A stretch of DNA of 64,000 nucleotides. Origin: Microbacterium sp. A20. GTDB taxonomy: Bacteria; Actinomycetota; Actinomycetes; Actinomycetales; Microbacteriaceae. A program made the position numbers and the translations under genes. Within the stretch, counting starts at the first letter, position 1. Every line of letters begins with the position of its first letter. The stretch is taken from contig NZ_SSDF01000082.1 in the NCBI RefSeq assembly GCF_004794515.1, positions 124,001-188,000 of the forward strand, in the 5' to 3' direction. The notes beneath the pieces are model-generated. The model worked only from the letters and a program-made list of their open reading frames with translations. It did no database searches and was not told the DNA's origin. Below, in pieces: positions 16,327 to 25,582 of the stretch.

Positions 16327-16982
16327 CCAGCACCACCACCTATGAGTCCGCCGTCGCCGCCGCCTTCGCCGCGTCGCTGCCGACCGCGGCTGCACTGACC
16401 GCTCGCGCCTCGCAGGTCTCCGGAGACACCGGCGACGCCGTGATCGTGCAGTTCGTCGGCGAGGCGAGCGCGCAGCTCGCCGTGCAGCTCTTCGACCCCG
16501 AGACCCTGGTCGACGGACTCGCGGGCGCGCCCCTGGCCGACCGTCTGCGCGATGCCCTGGAAGCCTCCACGAGCGCGCTGGGAGCCGGCGCGCTGGGCGA
16601 GGCCGTGATCGGCGACGCCTCTCCGCTCTTCTCGAACCCGTCGGCGCAGCTGTTCGACCTGCAGGACGACACGGACCGCACGATCGGCCGCCTCGCCGTC
16701 GTCGTCACGCGCACCCCGGCAGCGGCATCGAGCCCGTCCCGCCGACTGCACCGCATCGCCGGCGTCGAGATGGAGCTCACGGTCGAGATCGGACGCACCC
16801 GGATGGCGGTGCGCGACGTGCTCGACCTGGAGCCGGGCCGCATCGTCGAACTCGACCGCTCCGCCGGCGCTCCGGCCGACATCAAGCTCAACGGCCGCAT
16901 CATCGCCCACGGCGAGGTGGTCGTGGTCGACCAGGACTACGCGGTGCGGATCACCCGCATCCTCGAGAACGTCGAGGCCTGA
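16323..16982 (+). CDS. fliN: Flagellar motor switch protein FliN
   Basis: C-ring protein of 219 residues. The C-terminal SpoA domain is clear (MELTVEIGRTRMAVRDVLDL, EPGRIVELDRSAGAP, LNGRIIAHGEVVVVD). The roughly 120-residue N-terminal part is longer than in enteric FliN and slightly resembles the CheC-like half of FliY (IVQFVGEASAQLAVQLFDPE), but no phosphatase motif can be recognised. The GTG overlaps the fliM stop. Confidence 0.92.
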   Translation: MTSTTTYESAVAAAFAASLPTAAALTARASQVSGDTGDAVIVQFVGEASAQLAVQLFDPETLVDGLAGAPLADRLRDALEASTSALGAGALGEAVIGDASPLFSNPSAQLFDLQDDTDRTIGRLAVVVTRTPAAASSPSRRLHRIAGVEMELTVEIGRTRMAVRDVLDLEPGRIVELDRSAGAPADIKLNGRIIAHGEVVVVDQDYAVRITRILENVEA

Positions 16983-17014
16983 CCCTGGACGACCTCCTGC
17001 TCGGCCTGCGGGTC

Positions 17015-17479
17015 GTGCTCTCGCTCGCCGCAGTGCTCGGGGTGCTGTGGTTCCTGCAGCGTCGCGTCGCGCGCACGCAGGCCCGTCGTCGCGACGGTGA
17101 GGTGATCACGGTGCTCGGGCGGCAGGGCGTGGGTCCGAAGGCGCAGGTCGTCGTGGTCCAGACCGAGGACGCCCGCTACGTCCTCGGTGTCACCGAGCAC
17201 GGCGTGAGCGTGGTCGACAAGCTGCCGGTGAAGGCCGCGGCTCAGTCCGACGAGGACACCCGTCCCGTGTGGTCGGCGGCGACGTCGGAGGCGGCATCCG
17301 ATGCCGAGGAGTTCGACCGCATCCTCGCCGCGACCGCTCGGACCGAGACGGCCGCGGCATCACCGTCGGGTCCCACTCCGCAGCGGCGCGTCCGTCACCG
17401 GAACGATCCGCTGCGCGGCTCCATCCTCTCCCCCGAAACCTGGCGGCAGACCGCCGAGGCCATCCGGCGCACGCGATGA
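17015..17479 (+). CDS. fliO: Flagellar biosynthetic protein FliO
   Basis: Small membrane factor for assembly of the FliP ring. It has one N-terminal membrane helix (VLGVLWFLQRRVARTQARRR), a short FliO domain (VLGRQGVGPKAQVVVVQTED, RYVLGVTEHGVSVVD) and a Ser/Ala-rich tail. The first ATG/GTG/TTG codon is the GTG at 17015, but this cuts the helix short and has no Shine-Dalgarno sequence. The frame is open to the fliN stop, and a CTG at 16985 with GAGG 8 bases upstream would add DDLLLGLRVV and complete the helix. Confidence 0.78.
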   Translation: MLSLAAVLGVLWFLQRRVARTQARRRDGEVITVLGRQGVGPKAQVVVVQTEDARYVLGVTEHGVSVVDKLPVKAAAQSDEDTRPVWSAATSEAASDAEEFDRILAATARTETAAASPSGPTPQRRVRHRNDPLRGSILSPETWRQTAEAIRRTR

Positions 17480-18291
17480 GCGCGTCCCGTGGGGTCGTCG
17501 ACGGCCGCGCGCTGCGACGTGTCGCACTGATCCTCGTCGCAGCCCTCGTCCTGGTCGCGGCGCTCACGCTGCTCTCCGGCACCGCCGCCCACGCCGAGGT
17601 CACCCCCGACGACCCGGGCGAGGGCGTCACGATCGACATCAACGGTGTCGACGGCGGCCCGTCGGGATCGATCCTGACGCTGCTGGGCATCACGCTGCTC
17701 TCGGTCGCCCCCGCGCTCCTGCTGATGATGTCGTCGTTCACGAAGATCTTCGTCGTGCTGGCGATGACCAGGAACGCCCTGTCTCTGCCCACGATCCCGC
17801 CGAACCAGGTGCTGGCCGGGCTCTCCCTGTTCCTGTCGCTGTTCATCATGTGGCCGGTGCTGACCGAGATCAACACGGTCGCCGTGCAGCCGTACATCGA
17901 CGGCACGCTCACCTTCACGCAGGCGATCGATGTCGGCCAGCTGCCGCTGCAGGAGTGGATGCTGCGCTTCACGCGCGAAGAGGACCTGGCCCTCATGACA
18001 CGGATGGCGGGCCAGCCCAACCCGGAGGATCCCTCGAGCGTGCCGATGTACACGCTCATCCCGGCGTTCATGATCTCGGAGCTCCGCGCCGCCTTCATCA
18101 TCGGCTTCGTCATCTTCATCCCGTTCCTCGTGATCGACCTGGTCGTCGCCGCCGCGCTGATGTCGATGGGCATGATGATGCTGCCGCCCGTCATGATCTC
18201 GCTGCCCTTCAAGATCCTGCTGTTCATCCTCGTCGACGGCTGGGGGCTCATCATCCGCGCCCTGCTGGAGAGTTACGGAGGTGTGGGATGA
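17476..18291 (+). CDS. fliP: Flagellar type III secretion pore protein FliP
   Basis: Core subunit of the export gate. 271 residues: a cleavable signal peptide (cleavage near AHA-EV), then the family blocks LLLMMSSFTKIFVVLAMTRN, FLSLFIMWPVL, YTLIPAFMISELRAAFIIGF and MGMMMLPPVMISLPFKI. The ATG overlaps the fliO stop and the end overlaps fliQ. Confidence 0.96.
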   Translation: MSASRGVVDGRALRRVALILVAALVLVAALTLLSGTAAHAEVTPDDPGEGVTIDINGVDGGPSGSILTLLGITLLSVAPALLLMMSSFTKIFVVLAMTRNALSLPTIPPNQVLAGLSLFLSLFIMWPVLTEINTVAVQPYIDGTLTFTQAIDVGQLPLQEWMLRFTREEDLALMTRMAGQPNPEDPSSVPMYTLIPAFMISELRAAFIIGFVIFIPFLVIDLVVAAALMSMGMMMLPPVMISLPFKILLFILVDGWGLIIRALLESYGGVG

Positions 18292-18560
18292 GCCCGGAAG
18301 CGGTCATCGACATCGGCACCCAGGGCCTGATCATCGCGGCGAAGCTGGCCGCGCCGGTGCTCGTCACGGCGCTGGTCGTGGGTTTCGCGATCTCGCTGCT
18401 GCAGTCCATCACCCAGGTGCAGGAGGTGACGCTGTCGTTCGTGCCGAAGATCGTCGCCGTCGGCATCGCACTGCTCATCGCCGGCAACTGGATGATCGCC
18501 GAGATGATCGCCTTCACGAACGAGATGTTCGCCCGCATCCCCTCACTGCTGAGCGGGTGA
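18288..18560 (+). CDS. fliQ: Flagellar export gate protein FliQ
   Basis: 90-residue membrane protein with two helices and the conserved LLQSITQVQEVTLSFVPKIV segment, followed by NWMIAEMIAFTNEMF. Standard fliP-fliQ-fliR order. The ATG overlaps the fliP stop. Confidence 0.95.
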   Translation: MSPEAVIDIGTQGLIIAAKLAAPVLVTALVVGFAISLLQSITQVQEVTLSFVPKIVAVGIALLIAGNWMIAEMIAFTNEMFARIPSLLSG

Positions 18561-18564
18561 CGAC

Positions 18565-19326
18565 GTGTACATCCCCATCGACTTCGCGTGGCTCGAGGCG
18601 ACCATGCTCGCCGCGGTGCGCATCACGGCGTTCATCATGATCGCCCCGCCGTTCTCCTACGGGGCGATCCCGGTGCGGGTGAAGGCGATGCTCGCGATCG
18701 GCCTCTCCCTCGCCGCGGGCACGGCCGTCGCTCCCGGCTACGAGAACCTCGACACCGGCCCGTTCCTCGGCGCCCTGGTGCTGCAGGTGCTCACCGGAGC
18801 GCTCCTCGGCTTCCTCGTGCTGCTCTGCTTCTCGGCGCTGCAGGCCGCCGGCAGCCTGATCGACGTGTTCGGCGGTTTCCAGCTGGCTCAGGCCTTCGAC
18901 CCGCACTCGCTCGTGAACGGCGCCCAGTTCACCCGGCTGTTCCACATCACCGCGCTGACGCTGCTGTTCGCCTCCGGTGGATATCAGCTCATCCTCGCCG
19001 GCCTCGCCCGCAGCTTCGAGGCGGTGCCCGTCGACGGCATCTTCGAGGTGGCGGCCCCGGCGGAACTCCTCATCGACGGGGTGTCGCAGATGGTCCTGGC
19101 CGCTGTGCAGATCGCCGGCCCGCTCGTGCTGGTGCTGTTCCTCGCCGATGTCGGGCTCGGACTGATCACCCGCGTCGCGCCCGCGCTCAACGCGTTCGCG
19201 ATGGGCTTCCCGGTGAAGATCCTGCTCACCCTGCTGCTCGCCGGCGCCGTGTACGCCGTGCTCCCCGGCATCGTCGACGCCCTCTCCGGGCAGGCGCTGA
19301 AGATGATGCAGGGGGTGCACGAGTGA
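18565..19326 (+). CDS. fliR: Flagellar export gate protein FliR
   Basis: 253-residue export-gate subunit with six predicted helices. Recognisable blocks are FIMIAPPFSYGAIPVRVKAM, GGFQLAQAFDPHS and the LFLADVGLGLITRVAPALN region, followed by GFPVKILLTLLL. It starts with GTG four bases after fliQ and overlaps flhB at its end. Confidence 0.94.
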   Translation: MYIPIDFAWLEATMLAAVRITAFIMIAPPFSYGAIPVRVKAMLAIGLSLAAGTAVAPGYENLDTGPFLGALVLQVLTGALLGFLVLLCFSALQAAGSLIDVFGGFQLAQAFDPHSLVNGAQFTRLFHITALTLLFASGGYQLILAGLARSFEAVPVDGIFEVAAPAELLIDGVSQMVLAAVQIAGPLVLVLFLADVGLGLITRVAPALNAFAMGFPVKILLTLLLAGAVYAVLPGIVDALSGQALKMMQGVHE

Positions 19327-20414
19327 GCGGCACCGACACCGGCGAACGCAGCGAGAAGGCGACCGACAAGCACCTCAACGAGGCCCGCAAGAAGGGGCGC
19401 CTGTCACGCAGCCAGGACCTCACGGCGTGGCTCGGCATCGGTGCCGCGGCCATCGCCATGCCGGCGGCCATCGCGCTCGGTGCTGCGGCCGGAACGGAGC
19501 AGCTCCTCACGGTCACCTCCCTGGTGTTCAGCCCCACGCCGGAGGCGGCGCTCGGCGCGCTCGGACGCGGTCTGGCCTCGGTGCTGCCGACCCTCGCGGT
19601 GATGCTCGCCGCCGTCGCGATCGTCACGCTGATCGGCGCCGTCGTGCAGGGCGGCGTGCACCTGAAACCGCTCACCGGACGTTTCGAGCAGTTCAACATC
19701 GTCACCGGCATCCGTCGCGTGTTCGGGCTGCAGGCGCTGTGGGAGGGCGCCAAGGCGCTCCTGAAGACCGCGGCGATCGGCCTCGCGCTCTGGGTCGTCA
19801 TCGCGGGGCTGATGCCGGTGCTCACCGCCAGCGGCGCCCATTCGATCTCGCGCCTGCTCGGCACGGCGTCCGAGGGCACGGCCGCCCTGCTGCAGACCGC
19901 GATCGCCGTGGGGCTGGTCCTCGCCGCGATCGACATGTTCGTCGTGATGCGCCGCAACCGCAAGCACACTCGCATGACCAAGCGCGAGATCCGCGACGAG
20001 AACAAGAGCTCCGAGGGCGACCCGCTGATCCGTCAGCAGCGACGCTCCCGGCAGCTCGCCGTCAGCCGCAACCGCATGATCGCCGCGGTCGCCGGGTCGG
20101 ATGTGGTCGTCGTCAACCCGACGCACATCGCGATCGCCCTCCGGTACGAGCCCGGTCGCGCGGCCCCCAAGGTCGTCGCGAAGGGCAGCGGCGTGATCGC
20201 GGAGCGCATCCGCGACGAGGCCGTGCGCGCCGGTGTGCCGCTCGTGCGCGAGATCACGCTCGCCCGCGCTCTGCACGCCGCGTGCGAGCTCGGCCAGGAG
20301 ATCCCCGAAGACCTGTACAACGCCGTCGCGCGCGTGCTCGTGTTCGTCGACGCCCTGCGTCGGCGCGGCGCCGCCCGCGGCATCCACACCCTTCCCTACC
20401 GGAGGACCGCATGA
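19323..20414 (+). CDS. flhB: Flagellar export switch protein FlhB
   Basis: Export-specificity switch. 363 residues: an N-terminal charged motif (SEKATDKHLNEARKKGRLSR), four membrane helices, and a cytoplasmic domain with the self-cleavage site NPTH (265-268) in VVVNPTHIAIALRY. After cleavage the switch from hook to filament export follows, triggered by FliK. The GTG start overlaps the fliR stop. Confidence 0.96.
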   Translation: MSGTDTGERSEKATDKHLNEARKKGRLSRSQDLTAWLGIGAAAIAMPAAIALGAAAGTEQLLTVTSLVFSPTPEAALGALGRGLASVLPTLAVMLAAVAIVTLIGAVVQGGVHLKPLTGRFEQFNIVTGIRRVFGLQALWEGAKALLKTAAIGLALWVVIAGLMPVLTASGAHSISRLLGTASEGTAALLQTAIAVGLVLAAIDMFVVMRRNRKHTRMTKREIRDENKSSEGDPLIRQQRRSRQLAVSRNRMIAAVAGSDVVVVNPTHIAIALRYEPGRAAPKVVAKGSGVIAERIRDEAVRAGVPLVREITLARALHAACELGQEIPEDLYNAVARVLVFVDALRRRGAARGIHTLPYRRTA

Positions 20415-22471
20415 GACAGCTGTTCGTCAAGCTCATGGTGCCCATCGGGGTCGTCGGCATCATCATGCTGCTCGTCGTCCCGGTGCCGCCGTTCCTGCTC
20501 GACATCCTCATCATCCTGAACATCATGTTCGCCCTCGTGATCCTGCTCACGTCGATGTTCGTGAAGAAGCCGCTCGACTTCTCGGTGTTCCCCTCGCTGC
20601 TGCTGGTGGCGACGCTGTTCCGACTCGGGCTCAACGTCGCCTCGACCCGACTCGTGCTGGGCGAGGCCTATGCGGGGCAGGTGATCGAGGCGTTCGGCGC
20701 GATCGCCGTCGGCGGCTCCCTCATCATCGGCGCCGTGGTGTTCCTGATCCTCGTGGTCATCCAGTTCGTGGTCGTCACCAAGGGTGCGGAGCGCGTGGCG
20801 GAGGTCGGCGCCCGGTTCACCCTCGACGCCATGCCCGGCAAGCAGATGGCGATCGACGCCGACCTCAACGCCGGGCTCATCACCGATGCCGAGGCGCGCG
20901 AACGCCGCGCGGAGGTCGCGGCCGAGGCCGACTTCTACGGCGCGATGGACGGTGCGTCGAAGTTCGTGAAGGGCGATGCGATCGCCGGACTCGTCATCAT
21001 CATCATCAACATCGTCGGCGGCATCGCGATCGGCCTCGTGCAGCACGGCATGTCGATCGACGAGGCCGTGAGCACCTACAGCCTCCTCACGATCGGCGAC
21101 GGGCTCGTCACGCAGATCCCCGCGCTGCTGATGGCCGTCTCCACCGGCATGATCGTCACCCGCTCCACGGCCGAGGCCGAGATGGGGACGGCGGCGTCGG
21201 CGCAGCTCGGCCAGTCCCGCAACGCGCTCATCATCGCGGGATGCGCCGCGATCATCATGTCGCTGATCCCGCACATGCCGATGCTGCCGTTCGTCGCGAT
21301 CGGCGCGCTCCTGCTGTTCGTGGCGCAGCGCATCAAAGCGAACCAGCAGCGCGAGGAGGCGATCGCGGCCCAGACGCCGTCCGCCGCACCGGCCGACCAG
21401 CCGGAGGAGCTGATCGAGAAGATGCGCGTGCACCCGCTCGAGATCCTCCTCTCCCCCGACATCGTCGATCTGGTCACGGGCGGCCCGGACGACCTCCTGG
21501 CACGCGTGAAGGCGCTCCGGCGTCGGATCGCCCTCGACCTGGGCCTGATCACCCCGCCGGTGCGCACGCGCGACAGCATCGAGCTCGCGCAGTCGACGTA
21601 CGTCATCCGCATCGCCGGCGTCGAGACCGGCCGGGGCACGGCGCCGGTCGGCTCCGTGCTCGCTCTCGGACAGGGCCTGGAGTCGCTTCCGGGTACGGCG
21701 ACCCTCGACCCGGTGTTCGGGCTGGAGGGCAAGTGGATCCCCCTGGAGATGCGGCACAGCGCCGAGTTCGCCGGGGCCACCGTGATCGACCGGGCCAGCG
21801 TCATCATCACGCACCTCTCCAGCGTCATCCATGCCCATGCCGCGCGACTGTTGAGCCGGGAGGATGTCCGTCAGCTCACCGACGCCCTCAAGCAGGCGTC
21901 CCCGGCCGCCGTCGAGGAGCTCACTCCCGCGCTGCTGTCCCTCGCCGAGATCCAGCGCGTGCTCCAGGGCCTGCTCGCCGAGCGGGTGCCGATCAACGAC
22001 CTCAGCCGCATCTACGAGGCGCTGGCGTTGCGGGCGAGGACGTCGACCGATCCCGAGGGGCTGATCGAGGCGGCACGAGCCGCGCTCGGACCCGCGATCG
22101 CCGCGCGCTTCGCCGATGCGGGCATCCTGCGGGTGGTGATGATCAATCCGCTCCTCGAGCAGGCCATGCTCGAGAACCTGCGCCCCGGCGACGACGGCAC
22201 GCAGATCGTCTTCGACCCGCAGCGCATGGAATCCGTCGTCGAGTCGGTGAAGCAGGCCGTCTCCTCGGTGCGCGAAGGCGGCGAACCGGTGCTGGTGTGC
22301 GCCCCGTCGCTGCGTCCCGCCGTGCGGCGACTCGTGTCGGCCCAGACCGACGGCCTCCCGGTGCTCTCCTACACGGAGGCGACCTCCGCTGCGCTCACGA
22401 TCGAGACGGTCGGTGTGGTCCGTGATGCGCCTGCGCCGTCGATCGGCGCCGTCTCCGCGGCAGTAGGCTGA
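20411..22471 (+). CDS. flhA: Flagellar export protein FlhA
   Basis: Largest export-gate protein, 686 residues. The N-terminal half has eight predicted membrane helices with the FHIPEP-family block (LFRLGLNVASTRLVLGE; the linker FTLDAMPGKQMAIDADLNAG; DFYGAMDGASKFVKGDAIAG). The C-terminal cytoplasmic domain, from about residue 325, binds chaperones. ATG preceded by GGAGG. It is followed after four bases by csrA. Confidence 0.96.
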   Translation: MRQLFVKLMVPIGVVGIIMLLVVPVPPFLLDILIILNIMFALVILLTSMFVKKPLDFSVFPSLLLVATLFRLGLNVASTRLVLGEAYAGQVIEAFGAIAVGGSLIIGAVVFLILVVIQFVVVTKGAERVAEVGARFTLDAMPGKQMAIDADLNAGLITDAEARERRAEVAAEADFYGAMDGASKFVKGDAIAGLVIIIINIVGGIAIGLVQHGMSIDEAVSTYSLLTIGDGLVTQIPALLMAVSTGMIVTRSTAEAEMGTAASAQLGQSRNALIIAGCAAIIMSLIPHMPMLPFVAIGALLLFVAQRIKANQQREEAIAAQTPSAAPADQPEELIEKMRVHPLEILLSPDIVDLVTGGPDDLLARVKALRRRIALDLGLITPPVRTRDSIELAQSTYVIRIAGVETGRGTAPVGSVLALGQGLESLPGTATLDPVFGLEGKWIPLEMRHSAEFAGATVIDRASVIITHLSSVIHAHAARLLSREDVRQLTDALKQASPAAVEELTPALLSLAEIQRVLQGLLAERVPINDLSRIYEALALRARTSTDPEGLIEAARAALGPAIAARFADAGILRVVMINPLLEQAMLENLRPGDDGTQIVFDPQRMESVVESVKQAVSSVREGGEPVLVCAPSLRPAVRRLVSAQTDGLPVLSYTEATSAALTIETVGVVRDAPAPSIGAVSAAVG

Positions 22472-22475
22472 ACGA

Positions 22476-22727
22476 ATGCTGGTTTTGACGAGGCGGATCG
22501 GTGAGAGCGTGCGCATCGACGGCGACATCGAGATCACGCTGCTCGAGATCAAAGGCGACAGTGTGCGCATCGGCGTGAAGGCGCCGCGCGAGACGCGCAT
22601 CCAGCGCACCGAGATCATCGAAGCCGTGGTCGCCGAGAACGTGTCGGCCGCGGCCGAGACCGGAGCCGATGCCGAGGACGCGATCGTCGCCGCGCTCGCC
22701 AGGGGCCGCGAGGCCCGCCCGTCCTAG
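22476..22727 (+). CDS. csrA: Carbon storage regulator CsrA
   Basis: RNA-binding translational repressor. 83 residues beginning MLVLTRRIGESVRIDGDIEI with the family core (VRIGVKAPRETRIQRTEI), including the Leu4 and the conserved Arg of the VKAPRE motif that contact GGA sites. It is the last gene of the fliM operon, so it is made together with the export apparatus. In Bacillus, CsrA represses flagellin translation and is titrated by FliW; no fliW lies in the window. Likely targets are the leaders of fliC, flgB and flbD. Confidence 0.95.
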   Translation: MLVLTRRIGESVRIDGDIEITLLEIKGDSVRIGVKAPRETRIQRTEIIEAVVAENVSAAAETGADAEDAIVAALARGREARPS

Positions 22728-22749
22728 TCGGCGTGTCCGCACTCGCCGA

Positions 22750-23889
22750 TCAGGCGGTGGCGGTGCCCGCCCCTGTCGCCCGCTTCCACTGGTCGCCACC
22801 CGCCTCACGCGCACGTCCGGCCGCGCGTGCCGCCTCCGCCACGAGCGCGTCGTAGTCGTAACCGCAGGTGTCTGCCGCCGCCCATCCGATGCTGGCCGAG
22901 CAGCGGATACCGTCGACCGCACCATCGCGTTCGATGTCGGAGATACGGCTCAGCACCGCCCGGATATGGAACCGGACGGCCTCGTCGCTGGCGCGGATCA
23001 CCACGATCACCCGGCCGTCATCGACCCGCTCGGCGTCGGCGAGAGGCGGGAGGGCCTCCTCGATGTCGGCGTGGAAGCGATCGACGATGCGGGCGAACTC
23101 CGAGCCGGTCGTGGCCTCGCGAAGGTCGGCGGGGTCATCCAGGCGCACTTCGAGCACCGACCAGCCGTGATCGTTCTGGGCCTCGGCTTTCCGGAGCCTG
23201 CGACGAGCCCGCTGGGCGACGCCGTCGGCCTCGGTCTGCTGCGGCGCTCCCACCCGCACCAGCAGCACCAGCGTGAAGGCCGCGCAGGTACTCACGATGA
23301 GCGTGCCGACGGCGTTCATGCCCCGCAGAGCGCTCAGCTGCTCATCGGTGCTCGCAGGGCCCACCGCGAGCGCGCTGATCGCGCTGGCGACCGCCACCAC
23401 GACGAAGCCGCACGACGCCAGCGCGAGGGGCAGCACGATGTCTCGCGTGACCGGATGCCCACGGAGCAGCTCATAGGCGACCAGCCCGGCGAAGACGCCG
23501 CTGCCGAGGAAGACGAGGTGGAAGGAAGGCAGGTACCACGCCGTGTCGGAGGTCGCGACGAGCAGCACGAGAGCGGTGGCCACGAATGTCAGCACGGGCC
23601 ACCAGGGAGCACGCCGACCGAAGTGCATCCGAAGGCCGAGCCAGATCAAGGGCTCGACGCACAGCAGGAGAGCAGATGCCGCGCTGCGCAGCGGCTGGAA
23701 GTCGCTCTGGTGACCGGCGAGCCAGAGGTAGGCGCCGAGCATGCCGAGACCGAAGGCCGTTCCCCAGACGATCGTGGCCCGCGACGGACGGGCGAGTGTG
23801 GCCAGCCCCAGCACCAGGGCGGTCAACACGGTCACCACCGCCACCATGCTCGTGGTGATGTCGACGTTGACGGGTACGAGAGGCGTCAT
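22750..23889 (-). CDS. Membrane protein with degenerate GGDEF domain
   Basis: 379 residues: seven or so membrane helices (1 to about 215), then a soluble C-terminal domain of about 150 residues that fits a GGDEF fold, judged by the final block SASIGWAAADTCGYDYDALV ... AGRAREAGGDQW. Where the signature GG(D/E)EF should stand the sequence reads VDDGRVIVVI, so it should not make cyclic di-GMP; binding of GTP or a partner is possible. The ATG overlaps the stop of the upstream kinase gene, so the two are co-expressed. Confidence 0.75.
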   Translation of the reverse strand: MTPLVPVNVDITTSMVAVVTVLTALVLGLATLARPSRATIVWGTAFGLGMLGAYLWLAGHQSDFQPLRSAASALLLCVEPLIWLGLRMHFGRRAPWWPVLTFVATALVLLVATSDTAWYLPSFHLVFLGSGVFAGLVAYELLRGHPVTRDIVLPLALASCGFVVVAVASAISALAVGPASTDEQLSALRGMNAVGTLIVSTCAAFTLVLLVRVGAPQQTEADGVAQRARRRLRKAEAQNDHGWSVLEVRLDDPADLREATTGSEFARIVDRFHADIEEALPPLADAERVDDGRVIVVIRASDEAVRFHIRAVLSRISDIERDGAVDGIRCSASIGWAAADTCGYDYDALVAEAARAAGRAREAGGDQWKRATGAGTATA

Positions 23890-25481
23890 GCCTGCACCTC
23901 TTTCCTACGGCGGCGGGGGAAGCGGAGTGTGATGGTGGTGCCCTTCCCGAGCTCGCTCGCGACGTCGATGCTCCCGTTATGCGCGACCACGATCTCGCGG
24001 GCGATCCCCATGCCGAGACCGGTGCCGGCGATGCCGCCGCGGATGGCACCGTCGGAGCGGAAGTACGGCTGGAACAGTCGCGGAAGCTCGTCCGGCGCGA
24101 CACCCATACCCGTGTCGGAGAGGACGAGCTCGGCCTGCGCACCCATCGCGCGCAACCGCGCCGTGATGCGCCCGCCCGACGGCGTGTACTTGACGGCGTT
24201 GCTGAGCAGATTGTCGAGCACCTGACGGAGCCGGAACGCATCGCCGTAGATCACCAGCGAGTCGACGCCGGTGACTTCGAGTCGCTGGCGGTTGGCGGTG
24301 ATCAGCGGGGCGGAGGACGCGGCGGCGGCCTCGAAGACCTGACGAAGGTCCACCGGCTCGAACGGGTCCTCCGCCGGTCGTCCCGTCTGGTCGAGCATGT
24401 TCGTGACGAGCTCCTGCATCCGCTCTCCCGCGTTCGCGATGACCTCGAGCTGCGCGGGCACGCGACCGGGGAGGTCTTCGCGCTCGCGCAGCAGGTCGAC
24501 ATGGCCGACGATCGCGGTCAGCGGGTTGCGCAGCTCGTGCGAGACGATCGCGGTGAGCGCGCGCCGCTCCTCGGCTGCTTCCAGAAGCATCGTGACGTCG
24601 TCGATGATGACGAGGGTGATCTGATCGCTCGCTCTCGCGCTGGCCACCGCCTGCGTGGTCACCTCGAGCGCGTGCCACTGCCCGGTGCCGTCGAACAGCC
24701 AGACCCTCTCGTCCTGCAGCTTCTCCCCTCGCGCCGCACGAGCGAGCGTCGTGCGCTCCGGTGGCACTGTCGCGCCGCGCCGTCCGTCGTATTCGACGGC
24801 CGCGGTGGGCAGTGCGGCACCGAAGCGGTCGCGCCCGTACAGGGCCCGGTAGGCGTCGTTCATCTGCAGGATGCGCCCCTCCGCCGTCACCACGGCGAGC
24901 GCCACACCCAGTGCGTCGATGATCTGCGTCACCCGCTGCTGGTTGGTCTCCGCGCGCTCGGCGGCACGGTTGATCTGCTCCGAACGCCGTTGGAGCAGAC
25001 GCCGGGAGGCGCGCGCACGCTGAGCCCCGATCCGCACCGTCACGCCGAGGAAGCCCAGGGTGATGACAGCGGTGAGCACGCGCAGCAGCACGTCGGCCGG
25101 GGTGCCGGTGCGTTCGGCGAACAGCACCAGGCAGAGGCTGATGAAGGCGATGCCGGCGACCACCCAGGGCATCGAGAAGTACGATGCCAGCCAGACCACC
25201 GGGAACACCCAGAGGAAGCCGAGCCGGAGGTCGGGGGCGTTGGTGGTGAGGCCGACCGCGAGCGCGTCGAGGAAGGGCACGACGGTCACGGCGGTCCGCG
25301 GGAGACGGTGCCAGGGGACGAGCAGTGCCGCCAGAGTCGTGACCACGATGAGCGTGATCCCCGCCAGGAACAGGGGGACTCCGAGGGTCTGGGGTTTGAA
25401 GGCGGCGACCATCACGACGATGGCCACCATGCTGCCGGTGAAGACCAATTGCCAGCGCCAGATCGACACGGTGCGGATCAT
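23886..25481 (-). CDS. PAS-domain sensor histidine kinase
   Basis: 531 residues: five or six N-terminal membrane helices (1-150), a PAS domain (about 185-300), a dimerisation domain with the phosphorylated His315 in IVSHELRNPLTAI, and an ATPase domain with the N box NLLSNAVKYTPSGG, the G1 box DTGMGVAPDELPRLF and the G2 box GTGLGMGIAREIV. The likely partner is the response regulator encoded just upstream, although a 206-base structured gap separates the two genes. The signal is unknown. Confidence 0.9.
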   Translation of the reverse strand: MIRTVSIWRWQLVFTGSMVAIVVMVAAFKPQTLGVPLFLAGITLIVVTTLAALLVPWHRLPRTAVTVVPFLDALAVGLTTNAPDLRLGFLWVFPVVWLASYFSMPWVVAGIAFISLCLVLFAERTGTPADVLLRVLTAVITLGFLGVTVRIGAQRARASRRLLQRRSEQINRAAERAETNQQRVTQIIDALGVALAVVTAEGRILQMNDAYRALYGRDRFGAALPTAAVEYDGRRGATVPPERTTLARAARGEKLQDERVWLFDGTGQWHALEVTTQAVASARASDQITLVIIDDVTMLLEAAEERRALTAIVSHELRNPLTAIVGHVDLLREREDLPGRVPAQLEVIANAGERMQELVTNMLDQTGRPAEDPFEPVDLRQVFEAAAASSAPLITANRQRLEVTGVDSLVIYGDAFRLRQVLDNLLSNAVKYTPSGGRITARLRAMGAQAELVLSDTGMGVAPDELPRLFQPYFRSDGAIRGGIAGTGLGMGIAREIVVAHNGSIDVASELGKGTTITLRFPRRRRKEVQA

Positions 25482-25582
25482 CGACGCTCGCCCTCCCCCA
25501 AGAACCTCAGCTTTAACGCAAGATTACTCAAAGAACGGACAAGCCCGCTCTTCAGGCGGCTCCGCACCCCTAGATTCATACG

